Assembly: GCF_017916455.1 (NCBI RefSeq)
Contig: NZ_JAFMSY010000005.1
Span: forward strand, 124,001 to 188,000
DNA: 64,000 nucleotides
Reading direction: 5' to 3'
From: Nocardioides xinjiangensis
GTDB lineage: Bacteria; Actinomycetota; Actinomycetes; Propionibacteriales; Nocardioidaceae
The translations under genes were made by a program, and so were the position numbers. The notes beneath the pieces were generated by a model, which had not been told where the DNA came from, made no database searches, and saw only the letters and a program-made list of their open reading frames with translations. Shown piece after piece: positions 45,252 to 52,613 of this stretch (position 1 is the stretch's first letter; each line of letters opens with the position of its first letter).

Positions 45252-46094
45252 GTGACACGCCTCCTCCGGTACGCCGTCCCGCTGACCCTGGGCGCCGTCG
45301 TGCTGGCCGGTTGCAGCGGAGGCGACGACGGCCGGGTCGAGGCCGGCCACACGCACGCGCCGGGGCAGGGCCACACGTCCCTGCCTGTCGGCGACGGGAC
45401 CCGCGTCAGCGAGGTCGGCTACTCCCTCGCGGGCCTGCAGGTCCGGCAACAGCCCGAGGGCACCGGCGAGGTGCGCTTCCGCATCCACGACTCCGAGGGC
45501 GCGCCGGTCACCGACTACGTCGAGGAGCTCACCAAGGAGCTGCACCTCTACCTCGTCAACGACGAGCTCACCGTGTTCCGCCACCTGCACCCCACCCGCG
45601 ACGCGGACGGCACGTGGTCCGCGCCCTTCGACGTCCCCGACGCCGGCGCCTACCGCGTGGTGACCGAGTTCGTCGCGGTGGACGAGGGCGGCAACGGCGA
45701 CCACGTCGTCCTGGGCCGGCCGATCGCCATGCCCCCGGGCGATCCCGGCGACACCGCGGCCGAGGACCGGGCCGTGTCGGTGACCGTCTCCGAGGCGCCG
45801 ACCGCCGGGCTCGACGGCGAGCTGGGTCTCGTCGTGCGCGACGCCGCGGGACGGCCGGTCGAGCTCGGCACGTACCTGGGCGCCTACGCGCACGTCACCG
45901 GCTTCCACCGCGAGACAGGGGCGATGGTGCACCTGCACCCGCTCGGCGCGCCGGACGTGACCGAGGACGGCTCCGAGCTGACCTTCCACGCCGAGATCCC
46001 CGACCCCGGCGACTACCGCCTCTTCGCGCAGGTGCGGGTCGACGGCTTCCTGCACACCGTGCCGGTGGAGCTCACGGTCGCACGGTCAGCCTGA
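45252..46094 (+). CDS. Secreted lipoprotein of unknown function, in copper context
   Basis: A 280-residue lipoprotein with lipobox VLAGC (Cys21). The mature start is rich in His/Met-poor acidic residues (GHTHAPGQGHTSLP). Two beta-rich halves follow, one with ELTKELHLYLVNDELTVFRH and one with YAHVTGFHRETGAMVHLHPL. His clusters (HLHP twice, HTHAPGQGH) suggest metal binding. I do not recognise a named family. It converges with, and overlaps by 23 bp, a CopC-CopD fusion gene. CATACT lies six bases before GTG 45252. A copper-handling role is an inference from context. Confidence 0.85.
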   Translation: MTRLLRYAVPLTLGAVVLAGCSGGDDGRVEAGHTHAPGQGHTSLPVGDGTRVSEVGYSLAGLQVRQQPEGTGEVRFRIHDSEGAPVTDYVEELTKELHLYLVNDELTVFRHLHPTRDADGTWSAPFDVPDAGAYRVVTEFVAVDEGGNGDHVVLGRPIAMPPGDPGDTAAEDRAVSVTVSEAPTAGLDGELGLVVRDAAGRPVELGTYLGAYAHVTGFHRETGAMVHLHPLGAPDVTEDGSELTFHAEIPDPGDYRLFAQVRVDGFLHTVPVELTVARSA

Positions 46095-47763
46095 CGGTCG
46101 TCACGGGGTTCTCGAACCGGCTCAGCTCGACCCCGACCTGCACCTCCCACACGCCGGCGCGCGGGACCACGACCTCGCCCCGGTAGGTGCCCGCGGCGAT
46201 GGGCGTGACCGCGACAGCGCCGATGTCGAGCCCCTCGGTGCGCAGCTCGACGACCGGAGTGGCGGGCGGGTCGTACGGCTCCCCGGCCGCGTCCTGCACC
46301 TGCACGAGCAGCGCGTTGCTGCCGGTGCGCCTCGGGTCCATGACCGCGAGCACCCGCAGGTCGCCCAGGGAGGCCGTGCCCACGCCGGTGGCACCGGACT
46401 CCGCCTGCACGGGAGCGGGACGGGGGGACTGGTTGACCAGGACGCCCGTCACGCCGAGGAGGGCGACGAGGAGCACGGCCTCGACGCGCACCGTCCGGGT
46501 GACCGCGGCGGCGGCGGCCTCGCGGTCGCCGAAGCCCGTCGCCCGGCGGACCGCGGGGAGGGTGCGCCAGCGGTTCCACCCGCCGAGGCCGGCGACCAGC
46601 AGCGCGATCCCGACCTTGGCGAGCAGCAGCCAGCCGTAGCGCGTCTCCACGAGTCCGGTCAGCGAGCCCAGGATCCGCCAGCCGAGGAACGTGCCCGTCG
46701 CGGCGACCGCGAGGAGCACGCCCCCGGCCAGCGTGGAGAAGCGCGCCAGGGTCTGCGCGGCGAGCACCTCGCGGCCCGACAGGGCACGCAGCGTCAGCAC
46801 CAGGCCGACGAGGCCACCGAGCCAGACGGCCCCCGCGGCGACGTGCAGGACGTCGGCCGCGACCAGCAGCGGCGACGGGGTGAAGGCCCGGCTGTGGCCG
46901 ACCAGCGCCGGCCCTGCGAGAGCCACGACGGCCCCGGCGACGAGGAGCCGCCCCCGGGTGCGGTCCGGCGGCGCGGCCGAGGCGGCCCAGGCGACGAGGC
47001 CGAGCCCCGCCGCGAGGAGGGCCGCGGCCAGGACGTCGTTCGCGACGAGACCCAGGTCCACGGCGCTCGGCGAGCTGTGGAGGTCGAGGCCCTGGGCGTA
47101 GACCGACGCCACCGGCACCAGGAGGACCGCGCCCGTCACCCCGGCCAGGGCGGCGTACCTCGTCCAGAGGCGGAGCCGGGTCCGGACGTCGGGACCGGCC
47201 CACGAGCGTGGCAGGACCAGCGCGGTGAAGAGCGCGAGCCCAGCGGCGAGGAGCAGGCCGACGAGGGACGTCACGGTGAGCGCGTCACGCAGCACCGTGA
47301 CGCTGCCGGGGGAGGCCTGTGCCTCGGGCGGCGGGGTGACCGACGCGCTCGGGGCGCCGACGGAGAAGGTCAGCGCCCCCGAGATCGGGTGGCCGTCGCC
47401 GGAGAGGACGTTCCACGACACGACGTACGTGCCGTCCGCCAGGTCCGCCGCCCCCGTGAGCCCGACCCTGACCTCCGTGCCGCCGGCCGTGGCGGTCGAC
47501 GGCACGGCGCCGCCCGCGGCGTCGTAGACCGCGATCTCCTGGGCGGTGAGCCGCACCGGCTCGTTGAAGGTCAGCGTGACCGTCTCGGGCGCCGTCTGCA
47601 CGACGGCGCCCTCGGCGGGGTCGGTCTCGATGAGCTCCGCGTGCGCGGAGGCGGGCGTCGCCCCGAGGAACACGAGCGCGAGCGCGACCAGCGCGGCGGC
47701 GACCGAGGCCCGTCCGGTGGAGGGGCTCCGGTGCCGCCGCGCCGGGCGCGCCGCCGCGGTCAC
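46072..47763 (-). CDS. CopC-CopD fusion with C-terminal YtkA/FixH-like domain (copper transport)
   Basis: A 563-residue membrane protein. A signal peptide (ends ATPASAHA) exposes a CopC domain starting HAELIETDPAEGAVVQTAPE. Its N-terminal His and the later SGDGHPISG motif match the Cu(II) site. From about residue 155 there are eight or so membrane spans of CopD, with HSRAFTPSPLLVAADVLHVA and GAVWLGGLVGLVLTL carrying conserved His. The last 100 residues form a beta domain. It probably binds and imports copper. GTG 47763 overlaps the YcnI stop (GTGA), so both are co-translated. Confidence 0.93.
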   Translation of the reverse strand: MTAAARPARRHRSPSTGRASVAAALVALALVFLGATPASAHAELIETDPAEGAVVQTAPETVTLTFNEPVRLTAQEIAVYDAAGGAVPSTATAGGTEVRVGLTGAADLADGTYVVSWNVLSGDGHPISGALTFSVGAPSASVTPPPEAQASPGSVTVLRDALTVTSLVGLLLAAGLALFTALVLPRSWAGPDVRTRLRLWTRYAALAGVTGAVLLVPVASVYAQGLDLHSSPSAVDLGLVANDVLAAALLAAGLGLVAWAASAAPPDRTRGRLLVAGAVVALAGPALVGHSRAFTPSPLLVAADVLHVAAGAVWLGGLVGLVLTLRALSGREVLAAQTLARFSTLAGGVLLAVAATGTFLGWRILGSLTGLVETRYGWLLLAKVGIALLVAGLGGWNRWRTLPAVRRATGFGDREAAAAAVTRTVRVEAVLLVALLGVTGVLVNQSPRPAPVQAESGATGVGTASLGDLRVLAVMDPRRTGSNALLVQVQDAAGEPYDPPATPVVELRTEGLDIGAVAVTPIAAGTYRGEVVVPRAGVWEVQVGVELSRFENPVTTVRLTVRP

Positions 47764-48515
47764 GACCTGCGCGTGCGGGCCAGGGCGAGTCCGCCCGCGG
47801 CGAGCCCCGCCAGGCCCGCGACCAGGCCGGCCCACCCGAGGGCCGAGGTGCCGTCCTCGTCGTCGGCGGCCGCGTCCGCGCTCCCGGCCGCACCTGCGGC
47901 TTCGGCTGCGTCGTCGGCCTCGGCCGTGGTGTCGTCCGCGGTCCCGGCCGTGGCGTCGTCGTGGCCGGTCCCCTCGGCCGCCGGCAGCACCTCGAACGAC
48001 GGGGCCGGGGCCTCGAGCTCGTCCTCGTCCTGCCCGTCGGCCGGGACCTGCGTCCAGCCGGTCTCGCCCTCCCGGCAGGTCTGGATCGTCGGCCAGGCGA
48101 GCGTCTCGCCCGCGGCGTCGGGGACCTGGAAGGACAGCTCGAAGGTGTCGCGCTGGCCGTCGGGGAGCGGGGTCGTGGCGGTGTAGACGACCGACGCGGT
48201 GCGTTCCGTGACCTCGTTGCCGTGGCCGTCGGCCACCGGCTCGTCGAGCTGCGCGGTGGTGGTCTCGACGTCGTAGAACGGGTTGCGGGTCGGGGTCACC
48301 GACAGCACCGACTCGGGGACCTGGATCTCGACCTTCGTGGTGGGCGAGCCCTCGCAGCCGTGCGGGACGCTGAAGGTGGCGATCGTGTAAGCGCCGGCCG
48401 AGGCGTCGGAGACGGTTGCGCTGACGTGCGCGCCGGCGGGCGCGGCGAGCGAGAGGGCGATGGCCGCGGTGGCGGCCGGGAGCGCGCCGAGGCGCGCGAT
48501 CGTGCGGATGGACAT
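47760..48515 (-). CDS. YcnI-type (DUF1775) copper-binding envelope protein
   Basis: A 251-residue protein. The signal peptide ends near APAGAHVSATV, leaving His as the first residue or so of the mature chain, as in YcnI, which binds Cu(II) through an N-terminal His brace. The DUF1775 body includes PHGCEGSPTTKVEIQVPESV and AWPTIQTCREGETGW. An acidic Ala/Asp/Thr linker leads to a C-terminal anchor span (WAGLVAGLAGLAAGGLALA) and basic tail. ATG 48515 has AGGAG eight bases upstream. It is first in a coupled pair with CopC-CopD. Confidence 0.93.
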   Translation of the reverse strand: MSIRTIARLGALPAATAAIALSLAAPAGAHVSATVSDASAGAYTIATFSVPHGCEGSPTTKVEIQVPESVLSVTPTRNPFYDVETTTAQLDEPVADGHGNEVTERTASVVYTATTPLPDGQRDTFELSFQVPDAAGETLAWPTIQTCREGETGWTQVPADGQDEDELEAPAPSFEVLPAAEGTGHDDATAGTADDTTAEADDAAEAAGAAGSADAAADDEDGTSALGWAGLVAGLAGLAAGGLALARTRRS

Positions 48516-48576
48516 GTCTCTCCTGGGGCGTGGTGCGGGTCTGAGGTCGCTGGAGCCACCCGAGCCCGTGGCGGGC

Positions 48577-49128
48577 TCAGGCGGACGGGACCGCTAGGGG
48601 TGGCCCGCGCCGCGGGGAGACGAGGAGGTGGACGAGGGACGGGCGTGCGGGCGCGCCGGCCGGCGGTCGCGGCAGCCAGCTCGCCACGAGCAGGGTCGGG
48701 TGCTCGCCCAGGGAGACGGCGTACGACGCGGCGCGCCGGCCCGCCCACCACAGGACGGCGGTGACCAGCGTGACGACGAGGTGGGCCAGGCCCATCTGCC
48801 AGGTCCAGCCGGCGTCGCCGGGAGGAGCCGCCGGCGCCGGCGGGTGGTGGTGGGCGACCAGGCCGAACGACTCGTGCACGCCGAGCTGGGCGATCGCCAC
48901 GACCGGCAGCAGCGCCCACCCCGGCACGTCCCGGCAGAACACCAGGAGGCTGCTCGCGAGCACGACCGCCGCGACCAGCGAGAGCCCCGGGCCGGTCGGC
49001 ACGTCGCCGCCGGCCCAGGTGTGGGCGGAGGCGGCGCTCGTCACGGTCACGGCGGTGGCGGCCGCGGCCCGCGCGAGGGCGTGCGGCGCACGCGCCTTCA
49101 CCACTCGCGTCGACCTCACGAGGGACAT
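48577..49128 (-). CDS. Membrane protein of unknown function
   Basis: A 183-residue protein with hydrophobic spans at TAVTVTSAASA, LSLVAAVVLASSLLVFCRDV, ALLPVVAIAQLGV and MGLAHLVVTLVTAVLWWA. A His-rich loop reads LVAHHHPPAPAAPPG, and the N-terminal segment resembles a signal with a following AHTWAGG, again exposing His. I cannot name a family. It precedes ycnI and copCD on the same strand, so a copper role is plausible. No clear ribosome binding site at ATG 49128. Confidence 0.75.
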   Translation of the reverse strand: MSLVRSTRVVKARAPHALARAAAATAVTVTSAASAHTWAGGDVPTGPGLSLVAAVVLASSLLVFCRDVPGWALLPVVAIAQLGVHESFGLVAHHHPPAPAAPPGDAGWTWQMGLAHLVVTLVTAVLWWAGRRAASYAVSLGEHPTLLVASWLPRPPAGAPARPSLVHLLVSPRRGPPLAVPSA

Positions 49129-49178
49129 GCTCGCAGACGGGGCCGCACGGCCCCGTCGCGCTCCAGCCGGGCCCGGGT

Positions 49179-49604
49179 CTACCAGCCGTGCGAGCGGCGT
49201 GGCCGCCGGTAGTCGGCGTGTCCGTGGGGCGGAGCACAGCCCATGCCCCGGCGGCGACCGGTGAAGAACATGAGGGGGAACACCAGCAGCCACAGCGGGG
49301 CGCCCAGCAGGATGCTCAGCGCCAACAGCAGCGCCAGGACCGGGAGGAGCGGGACCCGGGAGCGGCTCCCCGCCGGGTGCTGCGACCGCGCCACCGTCCT
49401 CGCCGGCTGCGGTGCCTCGAGCCGGGGGAGGTCGCTGAAGAGCACGGCCAGGTCGGCCCGGGTCCGCGCCGTCCAGATGGCGTCGAGCCGCTCGTCGTAC
49501 TCCTCGTGGTCGAGGCGGCCGTCGGCGTAGTGCATCGCGAGGTCCGCCATCGCCCGCTCGCGGTCGCTGTCGGCGATGCGCAGGCGCGGGTCGGGGGCGG
49601 TCAT
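49179..49604 (-). CDS. DUF1707 (SHOCT-like) membrane protein
   Basis: A 141-residue protein. The N-terminal DUF1707 motif is RLRIADSDRERAMADLAMHY, then ADGRLDHEEYDERLDAIWTA. A basic linker and a hydrophobic pair (VLALLLALSILLGAPLWLLV and FPLMFF) follow, ending in a His/Arg-rich tail. Its ATG overlaps the stop of the PadR gene by four bases. In actinobacteria this pair is common; the function is not established. Confidence 0.88.
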   Translation of the reverse strand: MTAPDPRLRIADSDRERAMADLAMHYADGRLDHEEYDERLDAIWTARTRADLAVLFSDLPRLEAPQPARTVARSQHPAGSRSRVPLLPVLALLLALSILLGAPLWLLVFPLMFFTGRRRGMGCAPPHGHADYRRPRRSHGW

Positions 49605-50296
49605 CGCTCGCCGTCCCGTCCGTCCGCGAGGATGCCGTAGAGACGACTCCGGGTGTCGACGAGCACGTCGAGGGCGGCCCGGCGCTGCTGCTCCGAGCCC
49701 TGGGTGACCAGCTGCCACACCGCGCTGACGACCTGGCCGATCTCGCTCTTGATGTCGGCGTGCCCGGACGGCTGGTCCGCGACCGCCTGCTCGGTGCGGG
49801 CGAACGGGGCCCAGACCGCTGCGAGGTCGGCGGCGTTGTCCTCGGCCCAGGCGGCGCCGGCGTCGGTGAGCCGGATCGTGCGGCGCCCCCGCGCGTCGTC
49901 GGACTCCACCAGCCCCTCGTCCTGCAGCTGCTGGATGGTCGGGTAGACCGAGCCGGGGGAGGGGCGCCACTCGCCGTTGCTGAGCTCGGCGATCTCCTGG
50001 ATGACCTGGTAGCCGTTGATCGGCTCGTCGGCCTTGCGGGCGCGGTGCAGCACGTCGACGATCGCCGTGCGGACGTCGCCGCGGCGGACCCGCGGGCCGC
50101 GCTGCTGCGGGCGCTGCGGGGCGCTCGTGAAGCCGAAGATCTCGCCGAGCCACGGCGGTGGGCCGCTCGGTCGGCGCCCACGACCGCCACTGAAGGCCTG
50201 TCCCCAGCTGCTCCAGTCGTTGGCGCTCGGGCGCCGGTGGTCGTCGCCGCGGTCGTTGCTCTCGGGCCAGTCGGCGCCGGGCCAGTGGTGTCCCAT
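49601..50296 (-). CDS. PadR-family transcriptional regulator
   Basis: A 231-residue regulator. The N-terminal 70 residues are Gly/Pro/Ser-rich and hydrophilic. The PadR winged helix is RTAIVDVLHRARKADEPINGYQ with GEWRPSPGSVYPTIQQLQDE and RTIRLTDAGAAW, and a C-terminal helical dimerisation segment follows. ATG 50296 has a GAGGGAG ribosome binding site. A palindromic operator lies about 130 bp upstream, suggesting autoregulation. Confidence 0.92.
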   Translation of the reverse strand: MGHHWPGADWPESNDRGDDHRRPSANDWSSWGQAFSGGRGRRPSGPPPWLGEIFGFTSAPQRPQQRGPRVRRGDVRTAIVDVLHRARKADEPINGYQVIQEIAELSNGEWRPSPGSVYPTIQQLQDEGLVESDDARGRRTIRLTDAGAAWAEDNAADLAAVWAPFARTEQAVADQPSGHADIKSEIGQVVSAVWQLVTQGSEQQRRAALDVLVDTRSRLYGILADGRDGER

Positions 50297-50313
50297 GTCG
50301 GTGCTCCCTCGGG

Positions 50314-50350
50314 TGTCGGTCGGGGGTGTCGGTCGGGGGTGTCGGTCGGA
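50314..50350. repeat. Tandem 13-bp repeat in the padR leader
   Basis: TGTCGGTCGGGGG at 50314-50326 and 50327-50339, with a partial third copy at 50340-50350. It lies between the padR promoter region and its ribosome binding site. Confidence 0.85.
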
Positions 50351-50421
50351 GTGCAGGTCGGTGTCGGCGGACGTACCGGAGGCCGATGTCGACCGGGCGG
50401 CCAGACCTATCGGTGACGTAT

Positions 50422-50435
50422 CGCGATATATCGTG
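50422..50435. promoter_or_regulatory. PadR-type operator candidate
   Basis: CGCGATATATCGTG is a near-perfect dyad in an otherwise very GC-rich region, embedded in ACGTATCGCG and followed by AGCGTACGT. PadR regulators typically bind ATAT-centred dyads of this kind upstream of their own genes. Confidence 0.6.
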
Positions 50436-50543
50436 AGCGTACGTCCGGCCGGCGGTGGGGACAAGACCCCGTCGTCGATCCACGAGCTCGGGGAGCTGCG
50501 CCAGCGACCCGGGACCGGGTCGAGCAGGACCGGCGTGGTGGCC

Positions 50544-50786
50544 ATGGCGGACAGCACGTGGTTCACCGACGGCCTGGGGGACCTCTACGGTGAGCGGCCC
50601 GAGGGGCACCTCCCCCTGGCCGATGCCGGCAGCATCGACGAGGTGCGCGACGCGATGGTCCGCGGCGGACTCGTCGACGTCACGGTCACGCCGCTGCACG
50701 ACGTGCTCGAGCTCGACCGCGCGCACGGCGTCGCACCCGGGCACGAGGTGCGGCTTCAGCACCTGCTCGTCGGTCGCCGGGGCTAG
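50544..50786 (+). CDS. Small hypothetical acidic protein (80 residues)
   Basis: ATG 50544 opens a frame with WFTDGLGDLYGERPEG, LADAGSIDEVRDAMVRGGLV and HDVLELDRAHGVAPG. It reads as a plausible small soluble protein, with codon use like real genes. The frame is also open upstream without a good start. Its TAG stop shares the CTAG at 50783-50786 with the TAG stop of the convergent LCP gene. No family is recognised and no strong ribosome binding site is present. Confidence 0.45.
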   Translation: MADSTWFTDGLGDLYGERPEGHLPLADAGSIDEVRDAMVRGGLVDVTVTPLHDVLELDRAHGVAPGHEVRLQHLLVGRRG

Positions 50787-51991
50787 CGGGCGCGCCCCGT
50801 CGGGGTGCAGGCGCGCTTCGGCACCGTCGAGTCCTCGATGATCGCGTCGAACAGCGCCGGGGCCCGGTCGGGGTCGGCGACGAGCCGGTTGGGGTCGCTC
50901 GGGGCAGGCAGGTTGGGCATCGTGCAGGTCTGGCTGTCGCCGGTCATGGCGAGGGCGAACCTGCCGAGGTCGAGCGGGTTCATCTCCTCGTCGACGCGGA
51001 TGGCGCCCGACGCGGCGGCGTTGATCTGCCAGTAGCGCACCGGGTTGACGAAGGTCCACGGCGACAGCGCCTCGTCGCCGAGCGCGCTGATGACCTCGCG
51101 CTGGCGGGCCACGCGGTCGAGGTCGCTGAGCGCGGTAACGTGGCGCGAGCGGGAGTACGCCAGCGCGGTCAGGCCGTCGACCTCCTGGCAGCCCTTCTCG
51201 ATGTCGAGGCGCGCCATCGGGTCCCTCATGTCCTGCTTCGGGCAGATCTCCACGCCGCCGAAGGCGTCCACCGTGTTGATCACGCTGCCGAAGCCGAGCT
51301 CGACGTAGTGGTCGATGTGGATCCCCGTCAGCTGCTCCACGCTGGCGACGAGCAGGGGAGGCCCGCCGGTCGAGAACGCGGAGTTGATCATCGCGGTGCC
51401 CTGGCCGGGGACCTCGGTGAGGGTGTCGCGGGGGATCGACATCATCGTCCGGCCGCCGGAGCCGGTGTGCAGGACGATGATCGTGTCGGTGTTGGTGCCG
51501 CCCCGCTCCCCGGTCCGCAGCGCCGCGCGCTGCTCGTCGCTGAGGTCGTCGGCCTTGTCGGAGCCGACGATGAGGTAGTTGGTGCCGGGCTGGTCGCTCG
51601 GCCGGTCGCCGCTCGGCGCCGCGTCCACCTTGTCGATCGCCGTCCAGTGGTAGAGCGGCACGCCGACGAGGTAGACGAGCAGCAGCAGGAGCAGCAGCGG
51701 GACGAAGCCCAGCCGGAGGCGCGGGCGCCACCGACGCCTCGGCCGCGGGGCGGCCGCCGGCGTGCGGCCCGTCGGCGGCCGGCCGCCGGACCCGCTGCCG
51801 CCGCCACGCGCCTCGCGACGGGCCACCGGCATGACCCGGGTCTCGTCGGGCCGGGCGTCCCGGTCGCCCGCCTGCGCCGGCACGCGCTGCGTGGCGTCGC
51901 TCGGCGGCGTCTGCGACTGGCTCCCGTAGAGCCAGTCGTACTCGGGTGTTCCCTTCTCGGGCATCCCGGAGCCCTGCGGACGATCAGCCAT
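50783..51991 (-). CDS. LytR-CpsA-Psr (LCP) family cell-wall glycopolymer transferase
   Basis: A 402-residue protein. A basic, Pro-rich cytoplasmic N-terminus is followed by one span (LGFVPLLLLLLLVYLVGVPL). The LCP domain has NYLIVGSDKADD, TDTIIVLHTGSGGRTMMSIP with RDT (catalytic Arg), INSAFSTGGPPLLVASVEQL, YVELGFGSVINTVDAFGGVE and YSRSRHVTALSDLDRVARQR. It would transfer an undecaprenyl-linked polymer, here probably galactan, to peptidoglycan, as M. tuberculosis Rv3267 does for arabinogalactan. ATG 51991 is eight bases after TAGCGT on the minus strand. Confidence 0.94.
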   Translation of the reverse strand: MADRPQGSGMPEKGTPEYDWLYGSQSQTPPSDATQRVPAQAGDRDARPDETRVMPVARREARGGGSGSGGRPPTGRTPAAAPRPRRRWRPRLRLGFVPLLLLLLLVYLVGVPLYHWTAIDKVDAAPSGDRPSDQPGTNYLIVGSDKADDLSDEQRAALRTGERGGTNTDTIIVLHTGSGGRTMMSIPRDTLTEVPGQGTAMINSAFSTGGPPLLVASVEQLTGIHIDHYVELGFGSVINTVDAFGGVEICPKQDMRDPMARLDIEKGCQEVDGLTALAYSRSRHVTALSDLDRVARQREVISALGDEALSPWTFVNPVRYWQINAAASGAIRVDEEMNPLDLGRFALAMTGDSQTCTMPNLPAPSDPNRLVADPDRAPALFDAIIEDSTVPKRACTPTGRAR

Positions 51992-51999
51992 GGGGAGGG

Positions 52000-52009
52000 A
52001 CGCTACCGT
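52000..52009. promoter_or_regulatory. Overlapping divergent -10 boxes
   Basis: TAGCGT on the minus strand (52005-52000) serves the LCP gene. TACCGT on the plus strand (52004-52009) serves the thioesterase gene. They share the TA at 52004-52005, and only 25 bp separate the two start codons. Confidence 0.6.
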
Positions 52010-52016
52010 GCGCAGC

Positions 52017-52514
52017 ATGAGCGCAGCCCGACCGACGTCGTACAGCCGGGTGAGCCTCGGGATCATGGCGCACTCCAGCGAGGCCAACCTCCTCGGCAAC
52101 GTGCACGGCGGCGAGATCATGAAGCTGGCCGACTCCACCGCCGGGGCCGTGGCGCACCGGCACAGCGGCGGGCCAGCCGTCACTGCCGCGATGGACGAGA
52201 TGACCTTCCTCGCGCCGGTGCACGTGGGCGACATCATCAAGACCTACGCCCAAGTCAATTGGGCCGGCACCTCCTCGATGGAGATCGGCGTGCGGGTCGA
52301 GGCGCAGCCGTGGGGCAACGCCTCCGACGAGCCGGTGCACGTCGCGAGCGCCTACTTCGTCTTCGTGGCCATCGACGACGACGGGAAGCCGCGAGCCGTG
52401 CCGCCCCTGGAGACCGAGACGCCCGGCGACGTACGACGGCAGCGCGAGGCCGAGATCCGCCGCGCCCACCGGCTGGCCCGCAAGGCCGAGATCGACGAGG
52501 GTCGCGAGGCCTGA
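52017..52514 (+). CDS. Acyl-CoA thioesterase (hotdog fold, YciA-like)
   Basis: A 165-residue single-hotdog protein. HSSEANLLGNVHGGEIMKLA with the catalytic Asn/His region, then AAMDEMTFLAPVHVGDIIKT and MEIGVRVEAQPWG, define acyl-CoA hydrolases of the YciA/BACH type. A charged C-terminal helix ends the protein. Start ATG 52017 is seven bases after TACCGT. The physiological acyl-CoA is unknown. Confidence 0.92.
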   Translation: MSAARPTSYSRVSLGIMAHSSEANLLGNVHGGEIMKLADSTAGAVAHRHSGGPAVTAAMDEMTFLAPVHVGDIIKTYAQVNWAGTSSMEIGVRVEAQPWGNASDEPVHVASAYFVFVAIDDDGKPRAVPPLETETPGDVRRQREAEIRRAHRLARKAEIDEGREA

Positions 52515-52558
52515 GCCGCTGACGGGGCTGTCCCGGCGCGTCGCGGCGCTGTGGGACG

Positions 52559-52576
52559 GATGTGACTGGTGATACT
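52559..52576 (+). promoter_or_regulatory. Promoter-like element GATGTGACTGGTG plus GATACT
   Basis: The 13-mer GATGTGACTGGTG (52559-52571) leads into -10-like GATACT (52571-52576), about 38 bases before ATG 52614. The same 13-mer stands upstream of the PGRP amidase at 61438-61450. Confidence 0.5.
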
Positions 52577-52613
52577 GGGCGGGCTGACTTCCCCCAGCAG
52601 AGAGGTACCCCCG

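Noticed and set aside
50314..50350. Possible CRISPR-like array at the 13-bp repeats
   Set aside because: The units are directly tandem with no spacers and only about three copies; a slippage repeat explains it.
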